The translations under genes and the position numbers were made by a program. DNA of 64,000 nt from Sphingomonas sp. FARSPH (lineage in GTDB: Bacteria > Pseudomonadota > Alphaproteobacteria > Sphingomonadales > Sphingomonadaceae). The stretch is taken from positions 1,789,001 through 1,853,000 of the forward strand of contig NZ_CP029985.1 of NCBI RefSeq assembly GCF_003355005.1. Direction: 5' to 3'. Under the pieces are notes generated by a model. The model saw only the letters and a program-made list of their open reading frames with translations. It was not told the DNA's origin and searched no databases. Shown here one piece after another: positions 45,034-53,990 of the stretch (its first letter is position 1; each line of letters begins with the position of its first letter).

Positions 45034-45170
45034 TCCTCCCCTGCTTCGCAGGGGAGGGGGACCGCCAGCCGCAGGCTGGCGGTGGAGGGGCCGCCCCGGG
45101 GCGGTGTCGCGTGCGGCTGCCCCTCCACCACGCCTTCGGCGTGGTCCCCCTCCCCGCGGAGCGGGGAGGA
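45034..45170. repeat. REP-like complex dyad repeat
   Basis: The element opens TCCTCCCCTGCTTCGCAGGG and closes CCGCGGAGCGGGGAGGA; three smaller hairpins lie inside: CCGCCAGCCGCAGGCTGGCGG, GGCCGCCCCGGGGCGG and CCACGCCTTCGGCGTGG. GGTGGAGGGG and CCCCTCCACC also pair across the middle. It fills nearly all of the space between the epimerase and permease genes and is typical of alphaproteobacterial, especially sphingomonad, intergenic repeats. Confidence 0.8.
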
Positions 45171-45192
45171 TCGAAGACATTAGGGGGTGCGC

Positions 45193-46593
45193 ATGTTCGG
45201 ACCACGCAAGAGTCTCGCCGCCGTCACGCAGCATGAAGCGGGCCGGGCGCTCGCCAAGACGCTGTCGTGGCCGCATCTGATCGCGCTCGGCGTGGGGGCC
45301 ATCGTCGGCACGGGCATCTACACGCTGACCGGCGTCGGGGCGGAGCGCGCGGGGCCGGCAGTGATCCTCGCCTTCGCGATCGCCGGCGCGGTCTGCGCCT
45401 GCGCCGCGCTCGCCTATGCCGAACTCGCAACGATGATCCCCGCGGCGGGCAGCGCCTATACGTTCAGCTATGCTGCGCTCGGCGAGGGCGTCGCCTGGAT
45501 CGTCGGGTGGAGCCTGATCCTCGAATATTCGCTCGCCTGTTCGACCGTCGCGGTCGGCTGGTCGGGCTATCTGGTCGGCTGGATCCAGTCCGCGGGCATC
45601 CACCTGCCGCCGGCGCTGCTCAGCGGCCCGCACGGCGGCGGCATCCTCAACCTGCCCGCGGTGGTCGTGGCGCTGGCGGTGATGGGCATGCTCGTCGCGG
45701 GGACGCGCGAAAGCGCGACGCTCAACATCGTGCTCGTCATCGTCAAGCTGGTGGCGCTGGGCGTGTTCATCGCCTTCGCGTTTCCTGCGTTCAACGCCGA
45801 CAACCTCCACCCGTTCATGCCCTATGGCTTCGCCTCGGTCGAAAGCGGCGGCGAGAAGCGCGGCGTGATGGCGGCGGCCGCGATCGTCTTCTTCGCCTTC
45901 TACGGCTTCGACGCGGTCGCGACTTCTGCCGAGGAAGCGAAGCGGCCGGGGCGCGACCTGACGATCGGTATCGTCGGATCGATGCTGGTGTGCACGATCA
46001 TCTACATGGCGGTCGCGATCGCCGCGGTCGGCGCGCTGCCCTTCCGCCAGCTCGCCAATTCGCCCGAGCCGCTCGCCCTGGTGCTGCGCAGCCTCGGCCA
46101 GCCGCTGGCGGGGCATCTGATCGCGCTCGCCGCGATCGTCGCGCTGCCGTCGGTCATCCTGGTGATGATGTACGGACAGAGCCGCATCTTCTTCGTCATG
46201 GCGCGCGACGGCCTGCTGCCCCGCGGGCTCGCCACCGTATCCCCGCGCACCGGCGCGCCGACCCGGATCACGGTGCTGACCGGCGTGTCGATCGCGATCG
46301 TCGCCGGGCTGTTCCGGCTCGACGAGATCGCGGAACTCGCCAATGCGGGCACGCTGCTCGCCTTCATCGCGGTCGGCGCGTGCCTCATGGTGCTGCGCAG
46401 GACGGCGCCCGACCAGCCGCGGCTGTTCCGCTGCCCGGCGCCCTATGTCGTCGGCACGCTCGCGATCCTGGGCTGCATCTACCTGCTCGCCAGCCTGCCG
46501 TCGGCGACGCTGGTGCGGTTCGTGATCTGGAACATACTCGGCCTGCTGCTCTACTTCGCCTATGGCCGGCGACGGAGCCTCGCTGCCGCCTGA
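45193..46593 (+). CDS. APC-family amino-acid permease (cationic amino-acid transporter-like)
   Basis: This 466-residue inner-membrane transporter has about 12 helices. The APC signature is at the first helix (IALGVGAIVGTGIYTLTG), then PAVILAFAIAGAVCACAALAYAEL, and AGSAYTFSYAALGE. It resembles the CAT/YfnA branch. The ATG at 45193 has AGGGG 5 bases upstream; a GTG two codons earlier is possible. It follows the hydroxyproline genes in the same direction but behind a large dyad repeat. Import of hydroxyproline, proline or another amino acid set free by the DUF885 peptidase is a reasonable idea, but substrate specificity cannot be read here. Confidence 0.83.
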   Translation: MFGPRKSLAAVTQHEAGRALAKTLSWPHLIALGVGAIVGTGIYTLTGVGAERAGPAVILAFAIAGAVCACAALAYAELATMIPAAGSAYTFSYAALGEGVAWIVGWSLILEYSLACSTVAVGWSGYLVGWIQSAGIHLPPALLSGPHGGGILNLPAVVVALAVMGMLVAGTRESATLNIVLVIVKLVALGVFIAFAFPAFNADNLHPFMPYGFASVESGGEKRGVMAAAAIVFFAFYGFDAVATSAEEAKRPGRDLTIGIVGSMLVCTIIYMAVAIAAVGALPFRQLANSPEPLALVLRSLGQPLAGHLIALAAIVALPSVILVMMYGQSRIFFVMARDGLLPRGLATVSPRTGAPTRITVLTGVSIAIVAGLFRLDEIAELANAGTLLAFIAVGACLMVLRRTAPDQPRLFRCPAPYVVGTLAILGCIYLLASLPSATLVRFVIWNILGLLLYFAYGRRRSLAAA

Positions 46594-46633
46594 CGCGTTG
46601 CGCGCATCGGAATCCACGTTGGAAGGTTAGCCG

Positions 46634-47065
46634 ATGCGTGCCCTGTTCGCTCTTTTGCTCGTCGCCGTCGCAGCGCCCGCCGCGGCGCTCGACCGCACAC
46701 CCGCGCAGGCGCGCGACGTGGTCGCGCGCTATTACGCCGCGCTGGACCGCGGCGCCTATCGCACCGCCTATATGCTGTGGGACCGGAGCGGGCAGGCGAG
46801 CGGGCAGAGCTATGCCGGGTTCGTCCGCGGCTTCGCGCGCACCGCGCACACGCGCGTCGTCACCGGCGCACCGACCGACATGGAAGGCGCGGCGGGGTCG
46901 TCGTACATCACCGTGCCCGTCAGGGTTTATGCGACGCTGAAGAATGGCGCGGCGCAGCGCTTCACCGGCACCTATACCTTGCGCCGCGTCAACGACGTCC
47001 CCGGCGCGACGCCAGCACAGCTGAGCTGGCATCTCTCGGCAGCAAAGCTGCGCCAGGCGCGCTGA
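46634..47065 (+). CDS. Small secreted protein of unknown function
   Basis: The product is 143 residues with a signal peptide (MRALFALLLVAVAAPAAALD). The mature part has an N-terminal helix-rich segment ARDVVARYYAALDRGAYRTA and a strand-rich remainder (SSYITVPVRVYATLKNGAAQ; RFTGTYTLRRVNDV), an outline like small NTF2-like domains. There are no cysteines. Homologues of this outline are common in sphingomonads but I know no function. It lies 40 bases after the amino-acid permease, in the same direction, and before mmsA. Confidence 0.65.
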   Translation: MRALFALLLVAVAAPAAALDRTPAQARDVVARYYAALDRGAYRTAYMLWDRSGQASGQSYAGFVRGFARTAHTRVVTGAPTDMEGAAGSSYITVPVRVYATLKNGAAQRFTGTYTLRRVNDVPGATPAQLSWHLSAAKLRQAR

Positions 47066-47182
47066 GCCGCCGATCAGCCGGCGCAACATTCGTTCGCCCC
47101 GCCGTTATCCTCTTGCGCGACGCGCGCAGGCCTGCGAACGGGCGGACAAGGCCCGCGTGAGAGCGGACAAGGAGGATAGAGG

Positions 47183-48679
<1,497 letters not shown>

Positions 48680-48684
48680 ATGCC

Positions 48685-49185
48685 ATGCGTTTTGCGATGA
48701 TCGGCACCGTCCTCGCCCTGCCGCTCGCCGCCTGCGGCGGAGGGAGCGGCGCCGCGGGCAATAACAGCCAGCAGGCCGCGACCGCGCAGGCGGAGCCGGC
48801 CGCCGCGCTGACCGAAGACCCCGACAACGAACTGGTGCCGGTGACGCTGCCGTCGCCCGTCACCGTCAAGGCGATCCCCGCGGCGTTCCAGGGGCGCTGG
48901 GGCATGGTCGCCAACGATTGCGATCCGAAGCGCGCCGACAACAAGGGCCTGCTGACGATCGCGGGCGACAGATTGTCCTTCTACGAATCGCGCGGTGTCG
49001 CGACCGGGATACGCAGCGAGGGGGACATGCGCGTCTTGTTCGACCTGCCGATGAGCGGCGAGGGCATGAGCTGGACCGAAGCCACGATCCTGACGCTGAA
49101 GGGCGACGGCCGCGCCCTGATCCGCGAGGTCACCGCCCCCGCCGACCGCGTCGGCTCATTCCGCTACCAGAAGTGCCCCGCATGA
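48685..49185 (+). CDS. Putative lipoprotein within the valine cluster
   Basis: This 166-residue protein has a lipobox (ALPLAACGGG; lipidation at C17) and a low-complexity Ala/Gln/Glu linker, followed by a small domain with FQGRWGMVANDCDPKRADNK, LLTIAGDRLSFYESRG and FRYQKCPA. The two cysteines in the domain may form a disulfide. Family unknown to me; similar small lipoproteins occur beside mms genes in some sphingomonads. It starts 5 bases after the mmsA stop and overlaps the next gene by ATGA, so it is made from the same transcript although its role in a cytoplasmic pathway is not obvious. Confidence 0.7.
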   Translation: MRFAMIGTVLALPLAACGGGSGAAGNNSQQAATAQAEPAAALTEDPDNELVPVTLPSPVTVKAIPAAFQGRWGMVANDCDPKRADNKGLLTIAGDRLSFYESRGVATGIRSEGDMRVLFDLPMSGEGMSWTEATILTLKGDGRALIREVTAPADRVGSFRYQKCPA

Positions 49186-50327
49186 CGAACCAGTTCGACC
49201 TCACGGATGACCAGCGCGAGATCCAGGAGCTCGCGCGCCGCTTCACCGCCGACCGGATCACGCCGTTCGCGGGCGAGTGGGACGAAAAGCACCATTACCC
49301 GATCGACGTGTGGAAGGCCGCGGGCGAGCTCGGCTTCGGCGCGATCTACGTCAGCGAGGAATCGGGCGGCATCGCGCTCGGCCGGCTGGAGGCGGCGCTG
49401 GTGATGGAGGCGATGGCCTATGGCTGCCCCGCCACGTCGGCGTTCATCTCGATCCACAACATGGCGGCGTGGATGATCGACCGCTTCGGGTCGGACGACC
49501 TGAAGCAGCGTTATCTGCCCGGCCTCGTCACGATGGAGACGATCGGCAGCTACTGCCTGACCGAGCCGGGCTCCGGCTCCGACGCCGCGGCGCTCAAGAC
49601 CAGCGCGCGGCGCGACGGCGACCATTATGTGCTGAACGGGACGAAGCAGTTCATCTCCGGCGCGGGCTACAACGACCTGTATGTCTGCATGGTGCGGACG
49701 GGTGAGGAAAAGAGCCGCGGGATCAGCGCGATCGTCGTCGAGAAGGGCACGCCCGGCCTGTCGTTCGGCGCGCCCGAGAAGAAGCTCGGCTGGAACGCGA
49801 GCCCGACCGCGCAGGTGATCTTCGAGGATTGCCGCGTGCCCGTCGCCAATCTGGTCGGCGGCGAGGGCGAGGGGTTCCGGATCGCGATGGCGGGGCTCGA
49901 CGGCGGCCGGCTCAATATCGGCGCCTGCTCGCTCGGCGGGGCGCAGCGGTGCCTCGACGAGGCGATCCGCTATACCAAGGAGCGCCAGCAGTTCGGCCAG
50001 CCCGTCTCCGACTTCCAGAACACGCAATTCACGCTCGCCGACATGGCGACCGACCTGGAGGCGGCGCGCGCGTTGCTGTATCTCGCCGCGGCGAAGGTCA
50101 CCGCCAACGCCCCCGACAAGTCGCGCTTCTCGGCGATGGCGAAGCGGCTGGCGACCGACAGCGGTTCGGCGATCGTCGATCGCGCGCTGCAATTGCACGG
50201 CGGCTACGGCTATCTGCGCGATTATCCGATCGAACGCTTCTGGCGCGACCTGCGCGTTCATTCGATCCTGGAAGGGACGAACCAGGTGATGCGGATGATC
50301 GTGGGGCGCGACCTGTTGCGGCAGTAA
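49182..50327 (+). CDS. Isobutyryl-CoA dehydrogenase (acyl-CoA dehydrogenase family)
   Basis: This 381-residue flavoenzyme shows the acyl-CoA dehydrogenase blocks YCLTEPGSGSDAAALKT, GTKQFISGAGYNDLY, QLHGGYGYLRDYPIERFWRD and the catalytic glutamate in SILEGTNQVM (E364). It oxidises isobutyryl-CoA to methacrylyl-CoA in valine breakdown, as suggested by the mms genes on both sides; a short-chain relative with another branched substrate is possible. Its start overlaps the lipoprotein stop. A dyad repeat lies between it and the next gene. Confidence 0.88.
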   Translation: MTNQFDLTDDQREIQELARRFTADRITPFAGEWDEKHHYPIDVWKAAGELGFGAIYVSEESGGIALGRLEAALVMEAMAYGCPATSAFISIHNMAAWMIDRFGSDDLKQRYLPGLVTMETIGSYCLTEPGSGSDAAALKTSARRDGDHYVLNGTKQFISGAGYNDLYVCMVRTGEEKSRGISAIVVEKGTPGLSFGAPEKKLGWNASPTAQVIFEDCRVPVANLVGGEGEGFRIAMAGLDGGRLNIGACSLGGAQRCLDEAIRYTKERQQFGQPVSDFQNTQFTLADMATDLEAARALLYLAAAKVTANAPDKSRFSAMAKRLATDSGSAIVDRALQLHGGYGYLRDYPIERFWRDLRVHSILEGTNQVMRMIVGRDLLRQ

Positions 50328-50350
50328 CGCCATCGCCGCCGTCCCCTGCG

Positions 50351-50427
50351 CGTCATTGCGAGCGCAGCGAAGCAATCCAGGGCGGCGCACGAGACTTCCG
50401 GATTGCTTCGCTGCGCTCGCCATGAAG
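50351..50427. repeat. REP-like dyad repeat, CGTCATTGCGAGC type
   Basis: CGTCATTGCGAGCGCAGCGA on the left pairs with its near complement ending TCGCTGCGCTCGCCATGAAG on the right, with GCAATCC and GGATTGC further in and a 17-base loop. It lies between the isobutyryl-CoA dehydrogenase and mmsB and ends 18 bases before the mmsB start. This sequence type is a frequent intergenic element in alphaproteobacteria. Confidence 0.8.
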
Positions 50428-50445
50428 AATCGTGGGAGAGCATCA

Positions 50446-51318
50446 ATGGCACGCGTCGCGTTCATCGGGCTGGGCAACATGGGCGGCGGCATGGCTGCCA
50501 ACCTCGCGAAGAAGGGGCATGACGTGCGTGCCTTCGACCTCAGCGCCGATGCGCTCGCCAAGGCGAAGGCGGCTGGATGCCTTCCCGTCGACAGCGCCGC
50601 TGCCGCGGTGGAGGGCGCGGAGGCGATCGTCACCATGCTGCCCGCGGGCGCGCACGTAGAGGGTGTTTATGCCGATGCGGTGTTCGGCCGCGCCGCGCCG
50701 TCGGCGATCCTGATCGACTGCTCGACGATCGACGTCGCCACCGCGCGCCGGCTGGCGGAACAGGCGTCGGCGAACGGCATGCTCGCGGTCGATGCGCCGG
50801 TGTCGGGCGGCATCGCGGCGGCGGCGGCGGGCACGCTGACCTTCATGGTCGGCGGCAGCGCGGAAGGGTTCGACCGCGCGCGCCCCTTCCTTGCCGACAT
50901 GGGCAAGACGGTGATCCACGCCGGTGCCAGTGGCGCGGGGCAGGCGGCTAAGATGTGCAACAACATGCTGCTCGGCGCGACGATGGTCGCGACGTGCGAG
51001 GCATTCAGGCTGGCCCACCGGCTCGGCCTCGATCTGCAGACCTTCTACGACATCTCGTCGGTCAGTTCCGGGCAGAGCTGGTCGATGACCACCTATTGCC
51101 CCGTGCCCGGCGTCGGCCCCGAAACGCCGGCGGATCGCGACTATCAGGGCGGATTCGCCGCTGCGCTGATGTTGAAGGATCTGCGCCTCGCGATGCAGGC
51201 GGCGGGCGAGGCGGGCGCGACGACGCCGATGGGAAGCCGCGCCACGGAATTGTACGAGGCGTTCGTCGCGGGCGGGCAGGGCGGCACCGACTTTTCGGGG
51301 ATCATCCGGACGCTGTAG
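50446..51318 (+). CDS. mmsB: 3-hydroxyisobutyrate dehydrogenase
   Basis: The product is a 290-residue NAD-dependent dehydrogenase. It has the nucleotide motif GLGNMGGGMA, the beta-hydroxyacid dehydrogenase start FIGLGNMGGGMAANLAKKGH, the substrate-loop motif DAPVSGGIAAAAAGTLTFMV, and the catalytic lysine in AAKMCNNMLLG (K169). It oxidises 3-hydroxyisobutyrate to methylmalonate semialdehyde, the substrate of the mmsA product. The start is supported by GGGAGAG upstream. It closes the valine cluster. Confidence 0.93.
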   Translation: MARVAFIGLGNMGGGMAANLAKKGHDVRAFDLSADALAKAKAAGCLPVDSAAAAVEGAEAIVTMLPAGAHVEGVYADAVFGRAAPSAILIDCSTIDVATARRLAEQASANGMLAVDAPVSGGIAAAAAGTLTFMVGGSAEGFDRARPFLADMGKTVIHAGASGAGQAAKMCNNMLLGATMVATCEAFRLAHRLGLDLQTFYDISSVSSGQSWSMTTYCPVPGVGPETPADRDYQGGFAAALMLKDLRLAMQAAGEAGATTPMGSRATELYEAFVAGGQGGTDFSGIIRTL

Positions 51319-51361
51319 TGGCGGGGGGCGAGGCGTCCCGCTCCCCGCGCAGGCTTCACGC

Positions 51362-51994
51362 TTACCGTCCCGCGATCTGTTCCAGCTGGCCCGCGTTTGC
51401 CGCAGCGGTTTCGGCGATCGTCTCCGGGCTCGCTTGCGGCGTATCATATGTCGGCACGTCTTCGATCGACGGCATCGTCGTGCCGTCGCCCAGGCTTTCG
51501 TCGGTCACGACGACCGGCGTGCCGACCGAGGTCGCCGCGAACAGCCGCTTGGCGAACGCCATCGGCACGCGGATGCACCCGTGCGATGCGGGGAAGCCCG
51601 GGTTGTTGCCCGCGTGGATCGCGACACCGTCCCACGTCAACCGCTGCATGAACGGCATCGGCGCCGCATCGTACAGGTTCGATTTGTGCGTTTCCGATTT
51701 CTGCAGGATCGTGAACGCGCCGACGGGCGTCTCTTTACCGTCCTTGCCGGTGGACACGGTGGAGGCCGCGACCAACGTCTTGCCGCGATAGACATAGGCT
51801 TTCTGGTCGGGGATCGAGACGACGACGCGCAGCGGCTCGTTCGACGCCGAGTCGGCCCAGACGTAGCGGTTGGGCGAAAGAGTGGCGGCTTCGATCGCGA
51901 CCGCGCCGGCGGCGGCATCGGTGTCCGCAGCGCGCGCATGGCCGGGGGCGATGGCCAGAAGCACCGCGCCCGCAACGGCAAGCATGTCCTTCAT
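51362..51994 (-). CDS. L,D-transpeptidase (YkuD domain), exported
   Basis: This 210-residue protein has a signal peptide (MKDMLAVAGAVLLAIAPGHARAAD) and a YkuD catalytic domain with the signature HAGNNPGFPASHGCIRVPM, in which the cysteine is the nucleophile. Enzymes of this family cross-link or modify peptidoglycan, or attach proteins to it. The last 40 residues (TYDTPQASPETIAETAAANA) are an Ala/Glu/Thr-rich tail. It is convergent with mmsB and separate from the next, unrelated L,D-transpeptidase-like gene. Confidence 0.88.
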   Translation of the reverse strand: MKDMLAVAGAVLLAIAPGHARAADTDAAAGAVAIEAATLSPNRYVWADSASNEPLRVVVSIPDQKAYVYRGKTLVAASTVSTGKDGKETPVGAFTILQKSETHKSNLYDAAPMPFMQRLTWDGVAIHAGNNPGFPASHGCIRVPMAFAKRLFAATSVGTPVVVTDESLGDGTTMPSIEDVPTYDTPQASPETIAETAAANAGQLEQIAGR

Positions 51995-52201
51995 AACGGG
52001 TCCCTTTCCTTCCGCCCCCCTCTCAACTGTCCAACGCGCAATGTGCGGTTTCGTGCCGTGTCAAGTCTTCGATCAACCGGGCTTCGCACGCGGCGAGTCG
52101 TGCAACCGCAAAGCCAAGCCGCTGGATGCGCAGCAGAAAATTAGGTCCAAAACTGCTATGTAAGGCGAAAGCGGGGATCGAGCCGGGGCTTATTTTTTTC
52201 G

Positions 52202-52915
52202 ATGATTGATCAGCATGACGACGCGCTGCGTAGCAGGCGCGCCCTTCTGAAGAACGGCCTGGTACTGGGTGCGACGCTGGCGGTGCCGGGGGCGGTGTCC
52301 GCCGCGACGCGCCGCCTGACGCAGAGCGATCTACGCGCGGTCGCGACGCCGCCGCTGCCCGCCGGCGCTCCGCGCGTCGCTGCGCAGGCGATCACCTCGC
52401 CGCGGGTGGTGCGCCCCGAACTGCTCCGCCGCGCGATGGCCGCGCTCGACCGGCACGGCCGCCAGCTCGCCAATCGCGACCGGATCGCGATCGCCGACAT
52501 GGCGGCGCCCTCATCGCAGCCGCGCTTCCACATCGTCGATCTCGCCAACGGGCGCAGCCAGTCTTTCCTCGTCGCGCATGGCAGCGGGTCCGACCCGTCG
52601 CACACCGGGTTCCTCAAGCGCTTCTCGAACGACCCGGGCTCGAACGCGAGCAGCGAGGGCGCCTTCCTCACCGCCGACTATTACGTCGGCAAGCATGGCC
52701 GGTCGCAGCGGCTGATCGGGCTCGACGCGACCAACGACAATGCGCTGTCGCGCGCGATCGTCGTCCATTCGGCATGGTATGCCAACCCCGACATGATCCG
52801 CAGCCACGGCATGCTCGGCCGCAGCCAGGGCTGCTTTGCGGTCGGCGAGGACGATCTGTCGCGCGTCTTCGCGGCGCTCGGGCCGGGCCGGATGATCTAT
52901 TCCGACAAGATCTGA
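52202..52915 (+). CDS. Murein L,D-transpeptidase catalytic-domain family protein (YkuD_2), Tat-type leader
   Basis: The product is 237 residues. The N-terminus has a twin-arginine pattern (SRRALLKNGLVLGATLAVPG). The catalytic domain (YkuD_2, PF13645-like) has IVDLANGRSQSFLVAHGSGS, GAFLTADYYVGKHGRSQR and the active-site block SHGMLGRSQGCFAV with the likely nucleophilic cysteine. It differs from the preceding L,D-transpeptidase both in family and direction (the two are divergent). The GC-poor 120 bases before the start contain its promoter. A peptidoglycan role is inferred from the family. Confidence 0.8.
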   Translation: MIDQHDDALRSRRALLKNGLVLGATLAVPGAVSAATRRLTQSDLRAVATPPLPAGAPRVAAQAITSPRVVRPELLRRAMAALDRHGRQLANRDRIAIADMAAPSSQPRFHIVDLANGRSQSFLVAHGSGSDPSHTGFLKRFSNDPGSNASSEGAFLTADYYVGKHGRSQRLIGLDATNDNALSRAIVVHSAWYANPDMIRSHGMLGRSQGCFAVGEDDLSRVFAALGPGRMIYSDKI

Positions 52916-52940
52916 GCAGCGGGATTTCGGTTGGCGCCGA

Positions 52941-53990
52941 TCAGGCGCGGCGGCGCACCCGCCGCGCTGCGCCGATCGCGCCGCACCACAATAAGGTTTC
53001 CAGCCCGGCATAGCCCAGGCCCAAGTGCGGCGGACGTGCCGCCAGCACGTCGCCGACGCCCACCGATCCCGATCGCAGCGCCGCGCGCCCGATCCCGGCC
53101 CAGCGCCGCGCGGTTTCCCAGCGGATCAGCTTGCGGCTTTCGCGGTCCGGGTCGTGGCGTGCGAGATAGGCCGCCTGCAACCGCGCGATGCCGTTGCCCA
53201 GCGTCTGCAGCGTCGCGCGGTCGGGCACGGCGGCACCGCCCATATTGTGGACGACGAGCAGCGTGGCGAGCCGCCCGGCATCCTCGCCCAGCACGTCGGC
53301 ATGCGCTTCGGTAAGCGCGCGCGTCGCGCTGGCGCGCATCGTGTCGACGAACCGCTTGGAGACGCCGCCGGCATGCTGGCGATAGAGGACCAGCGGTTCG
53401 TCGAGCCGCGCGAGCCGGCCGAACGCGGCGATACGGTGATAGAGGTCGAAATCCTCAGCATAGACGAGGTCGGGCCGGCTGAACGGGTCGAGCCGGTGCG
53501 CGACGTCGGCGCGGATCATCACCGTCGACCAGACCAAGGGATTTTCGATCCAGCTGAGCCAGCCGATGAGGTCGGGCGTCGTGTGCGTCGGATAATGCAT
53601 CGCCGACACGCGCCCGTCGCGCAGCTGCTCCGCCTGCGTCCCCAGCAACGCGACGTCGCGATGACGGTCGAGATAGGCGACCTGGCGTGCGATCCGGTCG
53701 GGCAGGCACAGATCGTCCTGGTCCAACCCGGCGATGTAGCGGCCGCGCGCGGCAGCGACGCCCATGTTGCGCGCCAGCACCGGGCCGCCGTTCTGGTCGC
53801 GTTCGATCAGGCGGACGCGTGGGTCCGGCCAGTCGCGGATCAGGGCGCGGGTGCCATCGGACGATCCGTCGTCGACGACGATCGCCTCCCAGTCGCGCAG
53901 CGTCTGCGCCTCGATCGACCGCAACGTCTCGCCGATGAACCCTTCGCCATTGTAGCTGGGGATGACGAACGAGACGATCGGGTCGGTCAT
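52941..53990 (-). CDS. Family 2 glycosyltransferase
   Basis: This 349-residue GT-A enzyme begins MTDPIVSFVIPSYNGEGFIG. It has the nucleotide-sugar motifs IVVDDGSSDGT and GLDQDDLCLPDRI (a DxD-like DQDD), and YAEDFDLYHRIA. The C-terminal 90 residues are helix-rich without clear transmembrane segments, so it is cytoplasmic or membrane-associated. It starts within the stop of the aminotransferase-flavoprotein fusion (ATGA), suggesting a joint pathway that makes and transfers an amino sugar or similar group. Acceptor and donor are unknown. Confidence 0.85.
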   Translation of the reverse strand: MTDPIVSFVIPSYNGEGFIGETLRSIEAQTLRDWEAIVVDDGSSDGTRALIRDWPDPRVRLIERDQNGGPVLARNMGVAAARGRYIAGLDQDDLCLPDRIARQVAYLDRHRDVALLGTQAEQLRDGRVSAMHYPTHTTPDLIGWLSWIENPLVWSTVMIRADVAHRLDPFSRPDLVYAEDFDLYHRIAAFGRLARLDEPLVLYRQHAGGVSKRFVDTMRASATRALTEAHADVLGEDAGRLATLLVVHNMGGAAVPDRATLQTLGNGIARLQAAYLARHDPDRESRKLIRWETARRWAGIGRAALRSGSVGVGDVLAARPPHLGLGYAGLETLLWCGAIGAARRVRRRA

